Notes: a model not told the origin generated them from the letters alone. A stretch of DNA of 64,000 nucleotides from Dokdonella_A sp963775445 (GCA_963775445.1 CAVZIT010000006.1:620001-684000); one strand, 5' to 3'; shown: positions 8,038 through 18,312, numbered from the stretch's first letter. Numbers and translations: made by a program.

Positions 8038-9002
8038 TGGAAATGCAGCCAGCCCCTCACATCCATCGCAAGCTCGACACGATCGGGCGTCAATGCCCTC
8101 ACGCCGCTGCCGGTCACTACCCGACCGATGCGCGTGGCGCCACAACCAAGGCGCGCAAGATCGCCGGTGAGGTTTTGCGCAACGTTCGGCGATACCGTGA
8201 AAGCGAGCTCGTAATCGTCTCCGCCACCAAGTTGCCATCCAACTCGTGTCGCCGCATCGAACGCAGCGAGCAGCGCGGCCGATGCCGGCAGTTCCGCCAC
8301 GTCGACTTCGATTCCGACGCCGCTCGCCCTTGCGATATGGTCGAGATCGATCAGCAACCCATCGGACACATCGATGCACGCTGACGCGACGCCACGCAGC
8401 GCGGTGCCCGCGGCGACGCGGGGCAGCGGGCGGTTGAGTCGCGCCATCAATGTGGCCCGGTGATCGTCGGCCAGCTCGGATGGAGTCCCTTCGCACACGC
8501 AATGCAGACCCGCCGCCGCGTCACCAAGCATTCCGGTCACGAACACTTCGTCACCGGGCCGCGCCCCATCTCGCCGCAGGCATGATCCCGGCGATACGAA
8601 ACCCAGCGCCGTCACCGTTACCGATAATGGACCACGCGTCGTGTCGCCGCCGACCAGCGCGGTCTGGTGCAACGCGGCAAGTTCGCCGAAGCCATCCGCA
8701 AAGCCGGTCACGAATGCGGGATCCGCTTCGGGAAGTGTCAGCGCAACGAGCGCCCATGCGGGGAATGCGCCCATGGCGGCGAGGTCGCTGAGGTTCACCG
8801 CCAGCGCTTTCCAGCCAATATCGCCGGCCGCCGTGGCTACCGGAAAATGGACACCCGCGACGAGCGTATCGGTGCAGGCGACCAGATCCTGGCCAGGGCG
8901 TGGCGCAAGCACTGCGCCATCATCGCCAATGCCGAGGCGCACATCGGCGCGCGCGTACTGAACGCGTTTCCGGATCAACTCGATGAGATCGAATTCAACC
9001 AT
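8034..9002 (-). CDS. thiL: Thiamine-monophosphate kinase
   Basis: ThiL phosphorylates thiamine monophosphate to the active cofactor thiamine diphosphate. The 322-residue protein has the PurM/SelD-like ATP fold: FDLIELIRKR, RLGIGDDGAVLAP, TDTLVAGVHFP, AVNLSDLAAMGA, LVGGDTTRGPL and CIDVSDGLLIDLDHIA are typical. It lies 45 bases downstream of nusB and overlaps pgpA by four bases, completing the conserved ribD-ribH-nusB-thiL-pgpA series. Confidence 0.96.
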   Translation of the reverse strand: MVEFDLIELIRKRVQYARADVRLGIGDDGAVLAPRPGQDLVACTDTLVAGVHFPVATAAGDIGWKALAVNLSDLAAMGAFPAWALVALTLPEADPAFVTGFADGFGELAALHQTALVGGDTTRGPLSVTVTALGFVSPGSCLRRDGARPGDEVFVTGMLGDAAAGLHCVCEGTPSELADDHRATLMARLNRPLPRVAAGTALRGVASACIDVSDGLLIDLDHIARASGVGIEVDVAELPASAALLAAFDAATRVGWQLGGGDDYELAFTVSPNVAQNLTGDLARLGCGATRIGRVVTGSGVRALTPDRVELAMDVRGWLHFQ

Positions 9003-9047
9003 TGCGCTGAGCCCGGCGAGGAGTGGCGCCCGGTCCGGCAGCGCTTG

Positions 9048-9515
9048 TCAGCGTGAGTGATATTCCGCAGCGCGCCATTCTGCCGCCAGTTTATCGAGCA
9101 CGCCGTTGACGAAGGTATGGCCCTGGTCGGCGCCGAAGCGCTTGGTCACTTCCACCGCCTCGTTGATCACCACACGGTAAGGCACATCGCGACGCTGTTT
9201 GAGTTCGTACGCGGCGATGCGCAATACGGCGCGCTCGATCGGATCGACCTCGGCGATCGTCCGGTCGATCAACGGCACAATGCCCGCATCGAGCACGTCG
9301 AGTTCGCGCTCGACGCCGCGCAACAGATCCTCGAAATACGCGACATCCGCAATCTCCATGTCCTGCTCGTGACGAAACTGCTCGATCACCGCGATCATGC
9401 GACTACCCGAGACCTGCCACGCATAAACCGCCTGCAGCGCGCGCCGGCGCGCGCGCGAACGCGCCGCCATATCGACCCGTGTCGCGGTCGATCGCGCATT
9501 CACAGACGCTTCCAC
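9048..9515 (-). CDS. nusB: Transcription antitermination factor NusB
   Basis: NusB binds boxA RNA with NusE (S10) and promotes rRNA antitermination. The 155-residue product shows the usual ARRRALQAVYAWQVSG opening, the IAEVDPIERAVLRIAAYEL segment and PYRVVINEAVEVTKRFG, followed by FVNGVLDKLA. It overlaps the end of ribH by 16 bases, indicating co-translation within the riboflavin operon. Confidence 0.96.
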   Translation of the reverse strand: MEASVNARSTATRVDMAARSRARRRALQAVYAWQVSGSRMIAVIEQFRHEQDMEIADVAYFEDLLRGVERELDVLDAGIVPLIDRTIAEVDPIERAVLRIAAYELKQRRDVPYRVVINEAVEVTKRFGADQGHTFVNGVLDKLAAEWRAAEYHSR

Positions 9516-9961
9516 AGATTGACCATCTCGATCGCCGCGAGCGCGACATCGGCGCCCTTGTTGCCGCCCTTTCCACCGGCACGTTCCATCGCCTGATCGA
9601 CATCATCGGTGGTAAGCACGCCGAAAACGACCGGGATGCCGCTCACGTGCGCCGCTCGCGAGAGGCCGCTGGCGGCTGCATCCGCAACGAAATCGAAATG
9701 GGGTGTGGCCCCGCGGATCACGCATCCGAGCGCAATCACCGCGGCGTAACGGCCCGATGCCGCAGCCCGGTCGGCCGCCTGGGGCAACTCGAATGCACCG
9801 GGGACTCGAATCAGGTCGATGTCGGATCCGGCAACGCCGTGGTCCATCAATACGTCGTTGGCCGCGGCGACGAGATGCTTGACCACAAAATCGTTGAAAC
9901 GCGCCGCGATCACCGCGAACCGGGCCTCCGGGATCGAATGGTCGCCTTCGATAATGTTCAT
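9500..9961 (-). CDS. ribH: 6,7-dimethyl-8-ribityllumazine synthase
   Basis: RibH condenses 5-amino-6-ribitylaminouracil with dihydroxybutanone phosphate to lumazine, the penultimate step of riboflavin synthesis. The 153-residue protein contains FAVIAARFNDFVVKHLV, VPGAFELP and GCVIRGATPHFDFVADAA, the last carrying the conserved active-site region. It lies 87 bases downstream of ribBA and overlaps nusB. Confidence 0.96.
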   Translation of the reverse strand: MNIIEGDHSIPEARFAVIAARFNDFVVKHLVAAANDVLMDHGVAGSDIDLIRVPGAFELPQAADRAAASGRYAAVIALGCVIRGATPHFDFVADAAASGLSRAAHVSGIPVVFGVLTTDDVDQAMERAGGKGGNKGADVALAAIEMVNLWKRL

Positions 9962-10048
9962 GGCGTCAACATGCGCATGCAGGAGGGGCCCTGTGCGAAT
10001 CGAAGTCTAGCAGGCCTGCGTTTGCCTTCCTTCAGGCCAGGTGGCAAG

Positions 10049-11176
10049 TCAATGATCATCCACCTGTTCCACGACTTCGAGGCCGAAGCCACCGAGCGCA
10101 ACCAGACGCCTCGGCGTGCCCAGCACGCGCAATTTACGAACCCCGAGATCGGCGAGGATCTGCGCACCTAGTCCGAGTTGCCGCCATTCCCGCTGCGATT
10201 CGGCCGCGTCAACCGCTGCGCTGTCGATCAAGGCACAGTCCTCTGCCGTCACGCCGTGCCTGAGTCGTGCCACGAGTGCATCAGGCGATTCATCGCCGGC
10301 CAGAACCACGACAATGCCACGGTCCTCGGAGGCGACGCGACTTAGTGCCGAGGTGACGTTGATTGCCAGGTCCTTGCGGACGAGGTGCAGCACGTCCGAC
10401 AACGTGTTCTGCACATGGACGCGTGTGAGCACGGGAGCTCCATCATCTACGTTGCCTCGCACCAGCGCGAAATGGACTGCGCCGAACAACACGTCGCGAA
10501 ATGCGACCAGGCGGAATGCGCCGAATTCGGTGAGGACATGTTCCTCGTGGACTCGCGCGATGGTCTTCTCGTTGGCCAGCCGGAAGCGGATCAGGTCGGC
10601 GATCGTGGCGATCTTGAGGCCGTGTTTCGCAGCGAACACCTCGAGTTCAGGGCGGCGCGCCATGCTGCCGTCCTCGTGCAGCACTTCGACCAGAACACCC
10701 GCCGGCTCGCAGCCAGCGAGGCGCGGCAGATCGGTCGCGGCCTCGGTATGACCTGCACGAATCAGGACGCCTCCAGCCGCCGCCATCAAAGGAAACACAT
10801 GGCCGGGCTGGGTCAGGTCGTCGGGTCTGGCGGAACTGCGGACGGCCGTGCGCACGGTATGCGCGCGGTCCTGCGCCGAAATCCCCGTCGTGACCCCTTT
10901 TGCCGCCTCGATCGATACGGTGAAATTGGTGTGAAACGGCGAATTGTTGGCCTGGACCATCGGACCGAGGCCGAGTTGGCGACAACGCTCGGCGGTCAGT
11001 GCGAGGCAAATCAGGCCGCGCGCCTCGCGCGCCATGAAATTGATGTCCTCGGCCCGCACTTTCTCCGCGGCCATGATCAAGTCGCCTTCGTTTTCGCGAT
11101 CCTCGTCATCGAGAATCACGACCATGCGTCCGTCGCGAAGCTCTTCGAGGATTTCGGGAATTGTCGCAAAGCTCAT
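10049..11176 (-). CDS. ribBA: 3,4-dihydroxy-2-butanone-4-phosphate synthase with degenerate GTP cyclohydrolase II domain
   Basis: The N-terminal ~200 residues form a complete RibB domain, which converts ribulose 5-phosphate to dihydroxybutanone phosphate: VVILDDEDRENEGDLIMAAE, NFMAREARGLICLAL and LRAGHTEAATDLPRLAG-type sequence are intact. The C-terminal ~170 residues follow the GTP cyclohydrolase II fold, but the position of the zinc cysteines (normally GDxxxSxRCDCG) reads VHVQNTLSDVLHLVRKDL, with no cysteine. This half should lack cyclohydrolase activity. Degenerate RibA halves are known in other proteobacterial RibBA proteins, and a separate functional ribA would be expected elsewhere. Total length is 375 residues. 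Confidence 0.9.
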   Translation of the reverse strand: MSFATIPEILEELRDGRMVVILDDEDRENEGDLIMAAEKVRAEDINFMAREARGLICLALTAERCRQLGLGPMVQANNSPFHTNFTVSIEAAKGVTTGISAQDRAHTVRTAVRSSARPDDLTQPGHVFPLMAAAGGVLIRAGHTEAATDLPRLAGCEPAGVLVEVLHEDGSMARRPELEVFAAKHGLKIATIADLIRFRLANEKTIARVHEEHVLTEFGAFRLVAFRDVLFGAVHFALVRGNVDDGAPVLTRVHVQNTLSDVLHLVRKDLAINVTSALSRVASEDRGIVVVLAGDESPDALVARLRHGVTAEDCALIDSAAVDAAESQREWRQLGLGAQILADLGVRKLRVLGTPRRLVALGGFGLEVVEQVDDH

Positions 11177-11294
11177 TCTGCCTTCCGTTCAAAATGTGCG
11201 ACCAACGATGGTCGCGTCGCGTCAATGGCGATCATGCACGATCACGCGCATGGACAACGTGCACGCGTGCCCGGTCGTAACAGCGAAGCACGAA

Positions 11295-11894
11295 TCACAT
11301 CTGGTCGCGTGGATAAAGTCGCTCGATATAACGCGCGACGAGATCCACCTCGAGGTTGACGGCATCACCCGCGTTGCGCATGCCGAATGTCGTGACTGCC
11401 GTGGTATGTGGAATCAGATTGACGCCAAAGTGATTGCCCTCGATCGAGTTGACCGTAAGGCTTACTCCATCGATGCAGATCGCACCTTTTGCCGCGATGT
11501 AACGCACGATGTCGCCAGGTGCCTCGAACGACCACCGTTGCGAGCGGCCTTCCTCGTCGATCGACAGCACCTTTCCCACGGCGTCCACATGGCCGCTGAC
11601 CAGGTGTCCACTCACACGGTCAACCAGACGCAGCGCTTTTTCCAGATTCACCGAATTCCCGATGACGAGCGATCCCAACGTCGTGCAAGCCAGCGTTTCA
11701 GCTGAAACATCGGCAAATAAAAGACTGCCGGTCTGATTCACGACGGTCAGGCAGACGCCGGACACCGCGATGCTGTCGCCAATCCGGACATCGTCGAACC
11801 CGAGCGATGGAGCCTCGATGGCAAGTTGCAGATCCGTGCCGTCGGACTCCGCATGCGCTACATGTCCGATCGTCTGGATGATTCCGCTGAACAA
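11295..11894 (-). CDS. ribE: Riboflavin synthase, alpha chain
   Basis: This enzyme dismutates two lumazine molecules to riboflavin. The 199-residue protein has the two-barrel repeat: MFSGIIQTIGHV at the start, SIAVSGVCLTVV in the first half, then SGHLVSGHVDAVG and the matching KGAICIDGVSLTVN in the second half. It lies between ribD and ribBA. No FMN riboswitch was recognised in the leaders of ribD, ribE or ribBA. Confidence 0.96.
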   Translation of the reverse strand: MFSGIIQTIGHVAHAESDGTDLQLAIEAPSLGFDDVRIGDSIAVSGVCLTVVNQTGSLLFADVSAETLACTTLGSLVIGNSVNLEKALRLVDRVSGHLVSGHVDAVGKVLSIDEEGRSQRWSFEAPGDIVRYIAAKGAICIDGVSLTVNSIEGNHFGVNLIPHTTAVTTFGMRNAGDAVNLEVDLVARYIERLYPRDQM

Positions 11895-11954
11895 TTGCCG
11901 CCTCGCTGCCAGGTTTGTCGATCGTCAATTCTGACAGAACCGGCCAGGAGCGGA

Positions 11955-13103
11955 CTATGAGGTCGCGAAGTCGCCGTTTCCCGTGACGGCATCCCCGCCC
12001 GCCTGGTGCGGCATCTTTGGCCGCAACAGGTACCTCGTGTCCTGCCCGACCCGACGCTGCTCAATGACCTCGAGGCGCCAGCATGACGAGATTGCTTCCA
12101 ATGGCGGCAGCGTCAGCGCCGATTGCGCCGAATCGCCCAGCAACAGCGGCGCGACGTACCACAACAACTCGTCCACCAGCCCTGCGTCGAACAAGGAGCC
12201 GCACAGTTTCGGCCCCGCTTCGACCTGCAATTCGTTGACGCCCCGTTGGGCGAGGGCCTTCAGCACGGGTCCAAGGGGGATGCGGCCGTCGCGCAGTGGG
12301 AAGCTCAAGCGTTCGACGCGCGTATACCCTTCGTGCGCAGGCAATGCATGCTCGGCATGGACTATCAGCGTCGGAGCGCTGCCATCGAGCAGCTTGGCCT
12401 CCTCAGGCAACGCATCGAGTCGTGTATCGAGCAAGACGCGCAGTGGCGGCGCCACCTCCGTGGAATCGAGGCGCACGGTAAGGCGCGGATCGTCGAGGCG
12501 TCCGCTGCCGCTGCCGGTCAGGATCGCCGAACTGCGCGCGCGCCAACGTTGGACGTCGGCCCGCGCCACATCGCCAGTAATCCATTTGGATTCGCCGCCG
12601 GAAAGTGCGCTGCGACCGTCGAGGCTCGTGGCAAGCTTCAATCGGACCCATGGGCGCCCGCGCTCGATGCGGCTGAAGAAGCCGCGATTGAGTTCGCGAG
12701 CCGCATCCCGCATGAGGCCGGTTTCGACCACGAGTCCGGCCTCGCGCAATCCGGCCAGCCCGCGGCCGGCGACTTCGGGAAACGGGTCCTCGCATGCCAC
12801 CACCACGCGCTTGAGTCCGCCGGCGATCAGCGCATCGGAACAGGGCGGCGTGCGCCCATGATGCGAGCACGGCTCGAGCGTGACAAACGCGGTTGCGCCG
12901 CGAGCACGCGCGCCAGCATCGCGCAAGGCCCACACTTCGGCGTGGGCTTCGCCCGGACGCTGGTGCCAGCCGCAGCCGACGACTTCCTCGCCGTGGGCGA
13001 TGACGCAGCCGACGCGCGGATTTGGTTGGGTCGTGAACAGGCCGCGCTCCGCCAGGCGCAGAGCGTGCGCCATATGCATATGGTCGCTGCCGCCGAAAGC
13101 CAT
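11955..13103 (-). CDS. ribD: Bifunctional diaminohydroxyphosphoribosylaminopyrimidine deaminase / uracil reductase
   Basis: RibD catalyses the deamination and ribose reduction steps of riboflavin synthesis. The 382-residue protein has a cytidine-deaminase-like N-terminal domain with zinc ligands H54-A-E56 and C79/C88 in PCSHHGRTPPC. The C-terminal reductase domain (from about residue 148) shows WVRLKLATSLDGRSALSGGESKWITG and LQVEAGPKLCGSLFDAGLVDEL. It lies 37 bases downstream of nrdR, the usual nrdR-ribD order, and about 60 bases upstream of ribE. Confidence 0.96.
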   Translation of the reverse strand: MAFGGSDHMHMAHALRLAERGLFTTQPNPRVGCVIAHGEEVVGCGWHQRPGEAHAEVWALRDAGARARGATAFVTLEPCSHHGRTPPCSDALIAGGLKRVVVACEDPFPEVAGRGLAGLREAGLVVETGLMRDAARELNRGFFSRIERGRPWVRLKLATSLDGRSALSGGESKWITGDVARADVQRWRARSSAILTGSGSGRLDDPRLTVRLDSTEVAPPLRVLLDTRLDALPEEAKLLDGSAPTLIVHAEHALPAHEGYTRVERLSFPLRDGRIPLGPVLKALAQRGVNELQVEAGPKLCGSLFDAGLVDELLWYVAPLLLGDSAQSALTLPPLEAISSCWRLEVIEQRRVGQDTRYLLRPKMPHQAGGDAVTGNGDFATS

Positions 13104-13140
13104 CAGCGCTGTCGCGACCGGCCGTACTCACGCATGCGGG

Positions 13141-13656
13141 TCATGATTTCCCGCGGCCGGTCGACTGCTTCAGCAAAGGCAATTGCAGCCCCTCGATATC
13201 CGGAAGATCGCGCTCAAGCTTCTCGATTTCCTCTCGAAATGCCTGCACGTCCTCGAAGCGACGGTAGACCGAAGCGAACCGCACGTACGCGACTTGATCG
13301 AGGCGCTTGAGTTCGACCATGACCAATTCGCCGATCCGCAGCGACGGCAGTTCCCGCTCGCCACTGATGCGCACTGCATGGATGACAGTGCGTACCGCTG
13401 CATCGATCTTCTCACCGCTGACCTGGCGTTTCTGTAGCGCACGTTCGAAACCAACGCGCAACTTGGCCTCATCGAAGGCCTCGCGCCGTCCGTCGCCCTT
13501 GATCACTGACGGCAGCTTGATCTCAGCCGTCTCGAATGTGTTGAAGCGTCCATTGCAGGCCGGGCATTCGCGCCGTCGCCGCACACTGTCGCCATCCTCG
13601 GTCAACCTCGAATCGACCACGCGCGTGTCCTGGTGCTGGCAAAACGGGCAATGCAT
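13141..13656 (-). CDS. nrdR: Transcriptional repressor NrdR
   Basis: NrdR represses ribonucleotide reductase genes in response to (d)ATP. The 171-residue protein has the zinc ribbon with Cys3, Cys6, Cys31 and Cys34 (HCPFC..CPAC) followed by RFNTFE and an ATP-cone domain from about residue 49 (VIKGDGRREAFDEAKL to FASVYRRFEDV). It heads the riboflavin operon and lies downstream of glyA, with a GC-rich repeat region between them. Confidence 0.96.
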   Translation of the reverse strand: MHCPFCQHQDTRVVDSRLTEDGDSVRRRRECPACNGRFNTFETAEIKLPSVIKGDGRREAFDEAKLRVGFERALQKRQVSGEKIDAAVRTVIHAVRISGERELPSLRIGELVMVELKRLDQVAYVRFASVYRRFEDVQAFREEIEKLERDLPDIEGLQLPLLKQSTGRGKS

Positions 13657-13660
13657 GTCA

Positions 13661-13696
13661 GGGCCGAGGGCTGAGGGCCCAGGGTCGAGAGCTGAG
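13661..13696 (+). repeat. GC-rich dispersed repeat, copy 1 (nrdR upstream)
   Basis: A run built of GGGCYGAGG-like units lies just upstream of the nrdR ATG. Its core, GGGCCGAGGGCTGAGGGCC, is found in opposite orientation at 13777-13799 and in the same orientation inside purL at 45000-45029. The two copies between nrdR and glyA form an inverted pair about 80 bases apart. Confidence 0.6.
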
Positions 13697-13776
13697 CAAG
13701 CCTGGACACATCTTGGCGGATTGGAGGCGCAGTGTGAAAAGACGAATGGCGCTCCCCAGCGTCACGATGTCGCTGT

Positions 13777-13799
13777 TCAGCCCTCGGCCCTCAGCCCTC
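13777..13799 (-). repeat. GC-rich dispersed repeat, copy 2 (glyA 3' side)
   Basis: On the minus strand this reads GGAGGGCTGAGGGCCGAGGG and starts immediately after the glyA stop codon. It is the inverted partner of 13661-13696. The pair could fold into a long hairpin in a glyA-nrdR transcript and may act as a transcript end or processing structure. Confidence 0.6.
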
Positions 13800-15053
<1,254 letters not shown>

Positions 15054-15265
15054 GGGCAATTTGACCTGTGCAGAGACTGGGGATCGCCATGTTACAGGCT
15101 CGCAGCGCGGCTTTCGCGATCCATGCCGGCCGGGTCGCTGGACTGTTACCCAGGTGCGCATGGCGAGCACCCGTCGCATAAGCGATAATGTGCGGCTGTT
15201 TCGCGTCGCCGACCGCTATGGCCCGGCCCTGCCCGGCGGCGCGCCAAGGCCATCCGGAGACACGC

Positions 15266-16927
15266 ATGCAGTTCATCTACACCATGAACGGGGTCAGCAA
15301 GGTCGTTCCCCCGAAGCGCCAGATCATCAAGGACATTTCGCTGTCGTTCTTCCCGGGCGCCAAGATCGGACTGCTGGGCTTGAATGGTGCCGGCAAGTCC
15401 ACGGTGCTGCGCATCATGGCCGGCGTCGATACCGACTTTGTCGGCGAGGCGCGGCCCGCCGCGGACATCAAGATCGGTTTTCTCGAACAGGAACCCGCGC
15501 TCGATCCGGCCAAGTCGGTACGAGAAGTGGTCGAGGAAGGCGTGGCCGAGATCATCGGCGCACAACAAAGACTCGACGAGGTATACGCAGCGTACGCCGA
15601 GGAAGGCGCCGATTTCGACAAGCTGGCGGCCGAACAGCAACGGCTGGAAAACCTGCTGGCCGCAAACGACGCACATGCACTCGAGCGGCAGCTCGAGATT
15701 GCCGCCGATGCACTGCGCCTGCCGCCATGGGATGCGATCGTCGGCACGCTCTCCGGCGGCGAGAAGCGCCGCGTCGCTCTGTGCCGCCTGCTGCTCAGCA
15801 AGCCCGACATGCTGCTGCTCGACGAGCCGACCAACCATCTCGATGCAGAGTCGGTTGAATGGCTCGAGCATTTCCTGCAGAACTTCCCTGGCACCGTGGT
15901 CGCGGTCACGCACGATCGGTACTTTCTCGATAACGCCGCGGAATGGATCCTCGAACTCGATCGCGGTCGTGGCATTCCGTGGAAAGGCAATTATTCGTCG
16001 TGGCTCGAACAAAAAGGCGAACGCCTCAAGCAGGAGGAATCGAGCGAGAAGGCGCGCCAGAAAGCCATCGCGCGAGAACTCGAATGGGCACGCAGCAATG
16101 CCAAGGGCGGCCGCAGCAAGGGCAAGGCGCGCCTGGCGCGAATCGAGGAATTGCAGGCAGTCGATTACCAGAAGCGCAACGAGACCAACGAAATCTTCAT
16201 CCCGCCGGGCGAGCGCCTCGGCAGCTCGGTCATCGAACTCAAGGGCGTCACCAAATCATTCGGCGATCGGTTGTTGATCGATGACCTGAGCTTCAGCGTC
16301 CCCCCGGGAGCGATTGTCGGGATCATCGGGCCGAACGGCGCGGGCAAATCCACGCTGTTCAAGATGATCATCGGCAAGGAGAAACCGGACAAGGGCGAGA
16401 TCGTCAAGGGGCAGACCGTCAATGTTGCGTATGTCGACCAGAGTCGGGAGAAACTCGAAGGCAACCACAATGTATTCCAGGAAGTGTCGGGTGGCGCGGA
16501 CATCCTCAACATCAATGGCATTGAAATCCAGTCGCGCGCATACATCGGGCGCTTCAACTTCAAGGGCCAGGATCAGCAGAAGCTGGTCGGCACGCTCTCC
16601 GGCGGCGAGCGCGGTCGGTTGCACCTGGCCAAAACGCTCCTGCAGGGAGGCAACGTGCTGCTGCTTGACGAGCCCTCCAATGATCTCGATATCGAAACGC
16701 TGCGCGCACTCGAGGACGCGCTGCTCGAATTTCCGGGCAACGCATTCGTGATTTCCCATGATCGCTGGTTTCTCGATCGCATCGCCACGCACATCCTCGC
16801 GTTCGAGGGCGATTCGCATGTCGAGTTCTTTCCCGGCAACTACAAGGAATACGAGGAAGACAAGAAGCGGCGGCTCGGCGACGAGGCAGCGCAACCACAT
16901 CGGATCCGCTACAAGAAACTGGCCTGA
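15266..16927 (+). CDS. ettA: Energy-dependent translational throttle protein EttA (ABC-F ATPase)
   Basis: EttA is an ABC-F protein that binds the ribosomal E site and gates the first peptide bond according to the ATP/ADP ratio. The 553-residue protein matches E. coli EttA in length (about 555). Two ABC domains are present: Walker A GLNGAGKST at 38-46 with LSGGEKRRVALCRLLL and LLLDEPTNHLD, then GPNGAGKST with LSGGERGRLHLAKTL and LLLDEPSNDLD. Both are separated by the basic linker/arm region (SNAKGGRSKGKARLARIEEL). The ATG at 15266 follows CGGAGA and matches the family start MQFIYTMNGVSK. Confidence 0.96.
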   Translation: MQFIYTMNGVSKVVPPKRQIIKDISLSFFPGAKIGLLGLNGAGKSTVLRIMAGVDTDFVGEARPAADIKIGFLEQEPALDPAKSVREVVEEGVAEIIGAQQRLDEVYAAYAEEGADFDKLAAEQQRLENLLAANDAHALERQLEIAADALRLPPWDAIVGTLSGGEKRRVALCRLLLSKPDMLLLDEPTNHLDAESVEWLEHFLQNFPGTVVAVTHDRYFLDNAAEWILELDRGRGIPWKGNYSSWLEQKGERLKQEESSEKARQKAIARELEWARSNAKGGRSKGKARLARIEELQAVDYQKRNETNEIFIPPGERLGSSVIELKGVTKSFGDRLLIDDLSFSVPPGAIVGIIGPNGAGKSTLFKMIIGKEKPDKGEIVKGQTVNVAYVDQSREKLEGNHNVFQEVSGGADILNINGIEIQSRAYIGRFNFKGQDQQKLVGTLSGGERGRLHLAKTLLQGGNVLLLDEPSNDLDIETLRALEDALLEFPGNAFVISHDRWFLDRIATHILAFEGDSHVEFFPGNYKEYEEDKKRRLGDEAAQPHRIRYKKLA

Positions 16928-16977
16928 GCCACGCGAAACGAAAGCGAAAGGACAAACCTGCCGACACAACTGCAAAG

Positions 16978-17859
16978 ATGCATCAACTGACTTTCCAGCA
17001 AACGCTTGCCGACGCGTGGCAGCGCAACGACTCGCTGATCTGCGTCGGACTCGATCCGGAGATTGGGCGCTTCCCTGCCGCCCTGCAACACGATGCTGAC
17101 GCGATCTTTTCGTTCTGCCGTGCGATCGTCGATGCAACCGCGGATCTGGTCTGCGCATTCAAGCCACAGATCGCCCATTTTGCCGCGCACTCTGCCGAAG
17201 ATGCGTTGCGACGCGTGATTGCTCACATCCATGCGCAGCATCCGGGTATTCCGGTCATTCTGGACGCGAAGCGCGCAGATATCGGATCGACGGCGCAACA
17301 TTACGCGAGCGAGGCGTTCGATCGTTATGCAGCCGATGCGGTCACGGTGAATCCGTATCTGGGCCGCGATGCGATCGAGCCGTTCCTTTCGCGCGCAGAC
17401 AAGGGCGTCGTGGTCCTGTGCCGCACATCCAATCCCGGCGCGCGCGACCTTCAGGATCTAAAGGTCGGTGGCCGCAAACTCTACCAGCACGTTGCACACA
17501 TCGTTGCGCACGAATGGAACGGCAATGGCAACTGCATGCTTGTCGTGGGTGCAACCTATCCCGAAGAACTCGGCGACGTGCGCCGCATCGTCGGCAACAT
17601 GCCGCTGCTTGTCCCGGGTGTCGGCGCGCAGGGCGCCGATCTCGAGCAGGCGCTCAGGCATGGCCTGACCGCCGCGGGCAACGGCCTCGTGATCAGTTCG
17701 TCCCGGGCGATCCTGTACGCGGGAGACGGCGCCGACTATGCGGCTGCGGCGCGTGCGGCGGCGCTGTCGCTACGGGACGCAGTCAGGCGCTGCAGAAGCG
17801 CATCGAGCGAAAATGCACCCGGGCCGGCAATCGCAAGCCAGGTGAATATTGCGAAATAG
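16978..17859 (+). CDS. pyrF: Orotidine 5'-phosphate decarboxylase (type 2)
   Basis: PyrF forms UMP by decarboxylating OMP. The 293-residue protein is of the type 2 subfamily: SLICVGLDPEIGRFP, then VILDAKRADIGSTAQHYASEAF with the catalytic Asp-Lys-Asp set, and VNPYLGRDAIEPF. The last 20 residues or so (after AVRRC) are not typical of the family and lie entirely over the convergent DoxX gene, which it overlaps by 124 bases. It follows ettA by 50 bases. Confidence 0.94.
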   Translation: MHQLTFQQTLADAWQRNDSLICVGLDPEIGRFPAALQHDADAIFSFCRAIVDATADLVCAFKPQIAHFAAHSAEDALRRVIAHIHAQHPGIPVILDAKRADIGSTAQHYASEAFDRYAADAVTVNPYLGRDAIEPFLSRADKGVVVLCRTSNPGARDLQDLKVGGRKLYQHVAHIVAHEWNGNGNCMLVVGATYPEELGDVRRIVGNMPLLVPGVGAQGADLEQALRHGLTAAGNGLVISSSRAILYAGDGADYAAAARAAALSLRDAVRRCRSASSENAPGPAIASQVNIAK

Positions 17860-18221
17860 GCCGTTTCGTCGAAACCGAGCAGCGTCTCGAGAGAATCGAT
17901 TTGATCCCAGAGCGCCGACTTCACGGCGACGATCATCACCACTGCGAGTCCTCCGGCAGCAAAGCGAGTCAGGAGACCGAACAGCAGCAGCAGACCTCCA
18001 ACGAACTCCAGCCCGGACACGAACGGCGCAAGCACGCCCGGCAAGGGGATGCCCCAGTCGACGAAGTTGTTGGTTACCAACGGCAGGTTTTGCAGTTTTC
18101 CCCAACCGCTCAGCATGAATACGTAGCCGACCACGATCCGCGCGACCAGCGGGCCAAGCCAGGTGAAGTGAGCAGCCACGCGGGCCGGCCAGTCGATCAG
18201 TGCCGCAACAATAATTCGCAT
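17736..18221 (-). CDS. DoxX family membrane protein
   Basis: A 161-residue inner-membrane protein of the DoxX/DoxD-like family with about four hydrophobic segments. The family motif region is LVARIVVGYVFMLSGWGKLQN, followed by VSGLEFVGGLLLLFGLLTRFAA, as in DoxX proteins linked to oxidoreductase or thiosulfate functions. The 3' end overlaps pyrF by 124 bases in convergent orientation. The exact role cannot be inferred. Its start, MRIIVAALIDWPARV, follows GGGAGA. Confidence 0.85.
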   Translation of the reverse strand: MRIIVAALIDWPARVAAHFTWLGPLVARIVVGYVFMLSGWGKLQNLPLVTNNFVDWGIPLPGVLAPFVSGLEFVGGLLLLFGLLTRFAAGGLAVVMIVAVKSALWDQIDSLETLLGFDETAYFAIFTWLAIAGPGAFSLDALLQRLTASRSDSAAARAAAA

Positions 18222-18312
18222 GATTCTCTCCCTTGTCGTGAGGTCTTGGAATTACGCGAAATCCCTTGACCCGGAATTGCCGCAATCGCTTTCGTTCGTT
18301 CTCTGGCGTGCA

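Noticed and set aside
11177..11294. FMN riboswitch before ribBA
   Set aside because: The conserved RFN sequence blocks were not found here or before ribD or ribE. Only a short GCGACC/GGTCGC hairpin is present.
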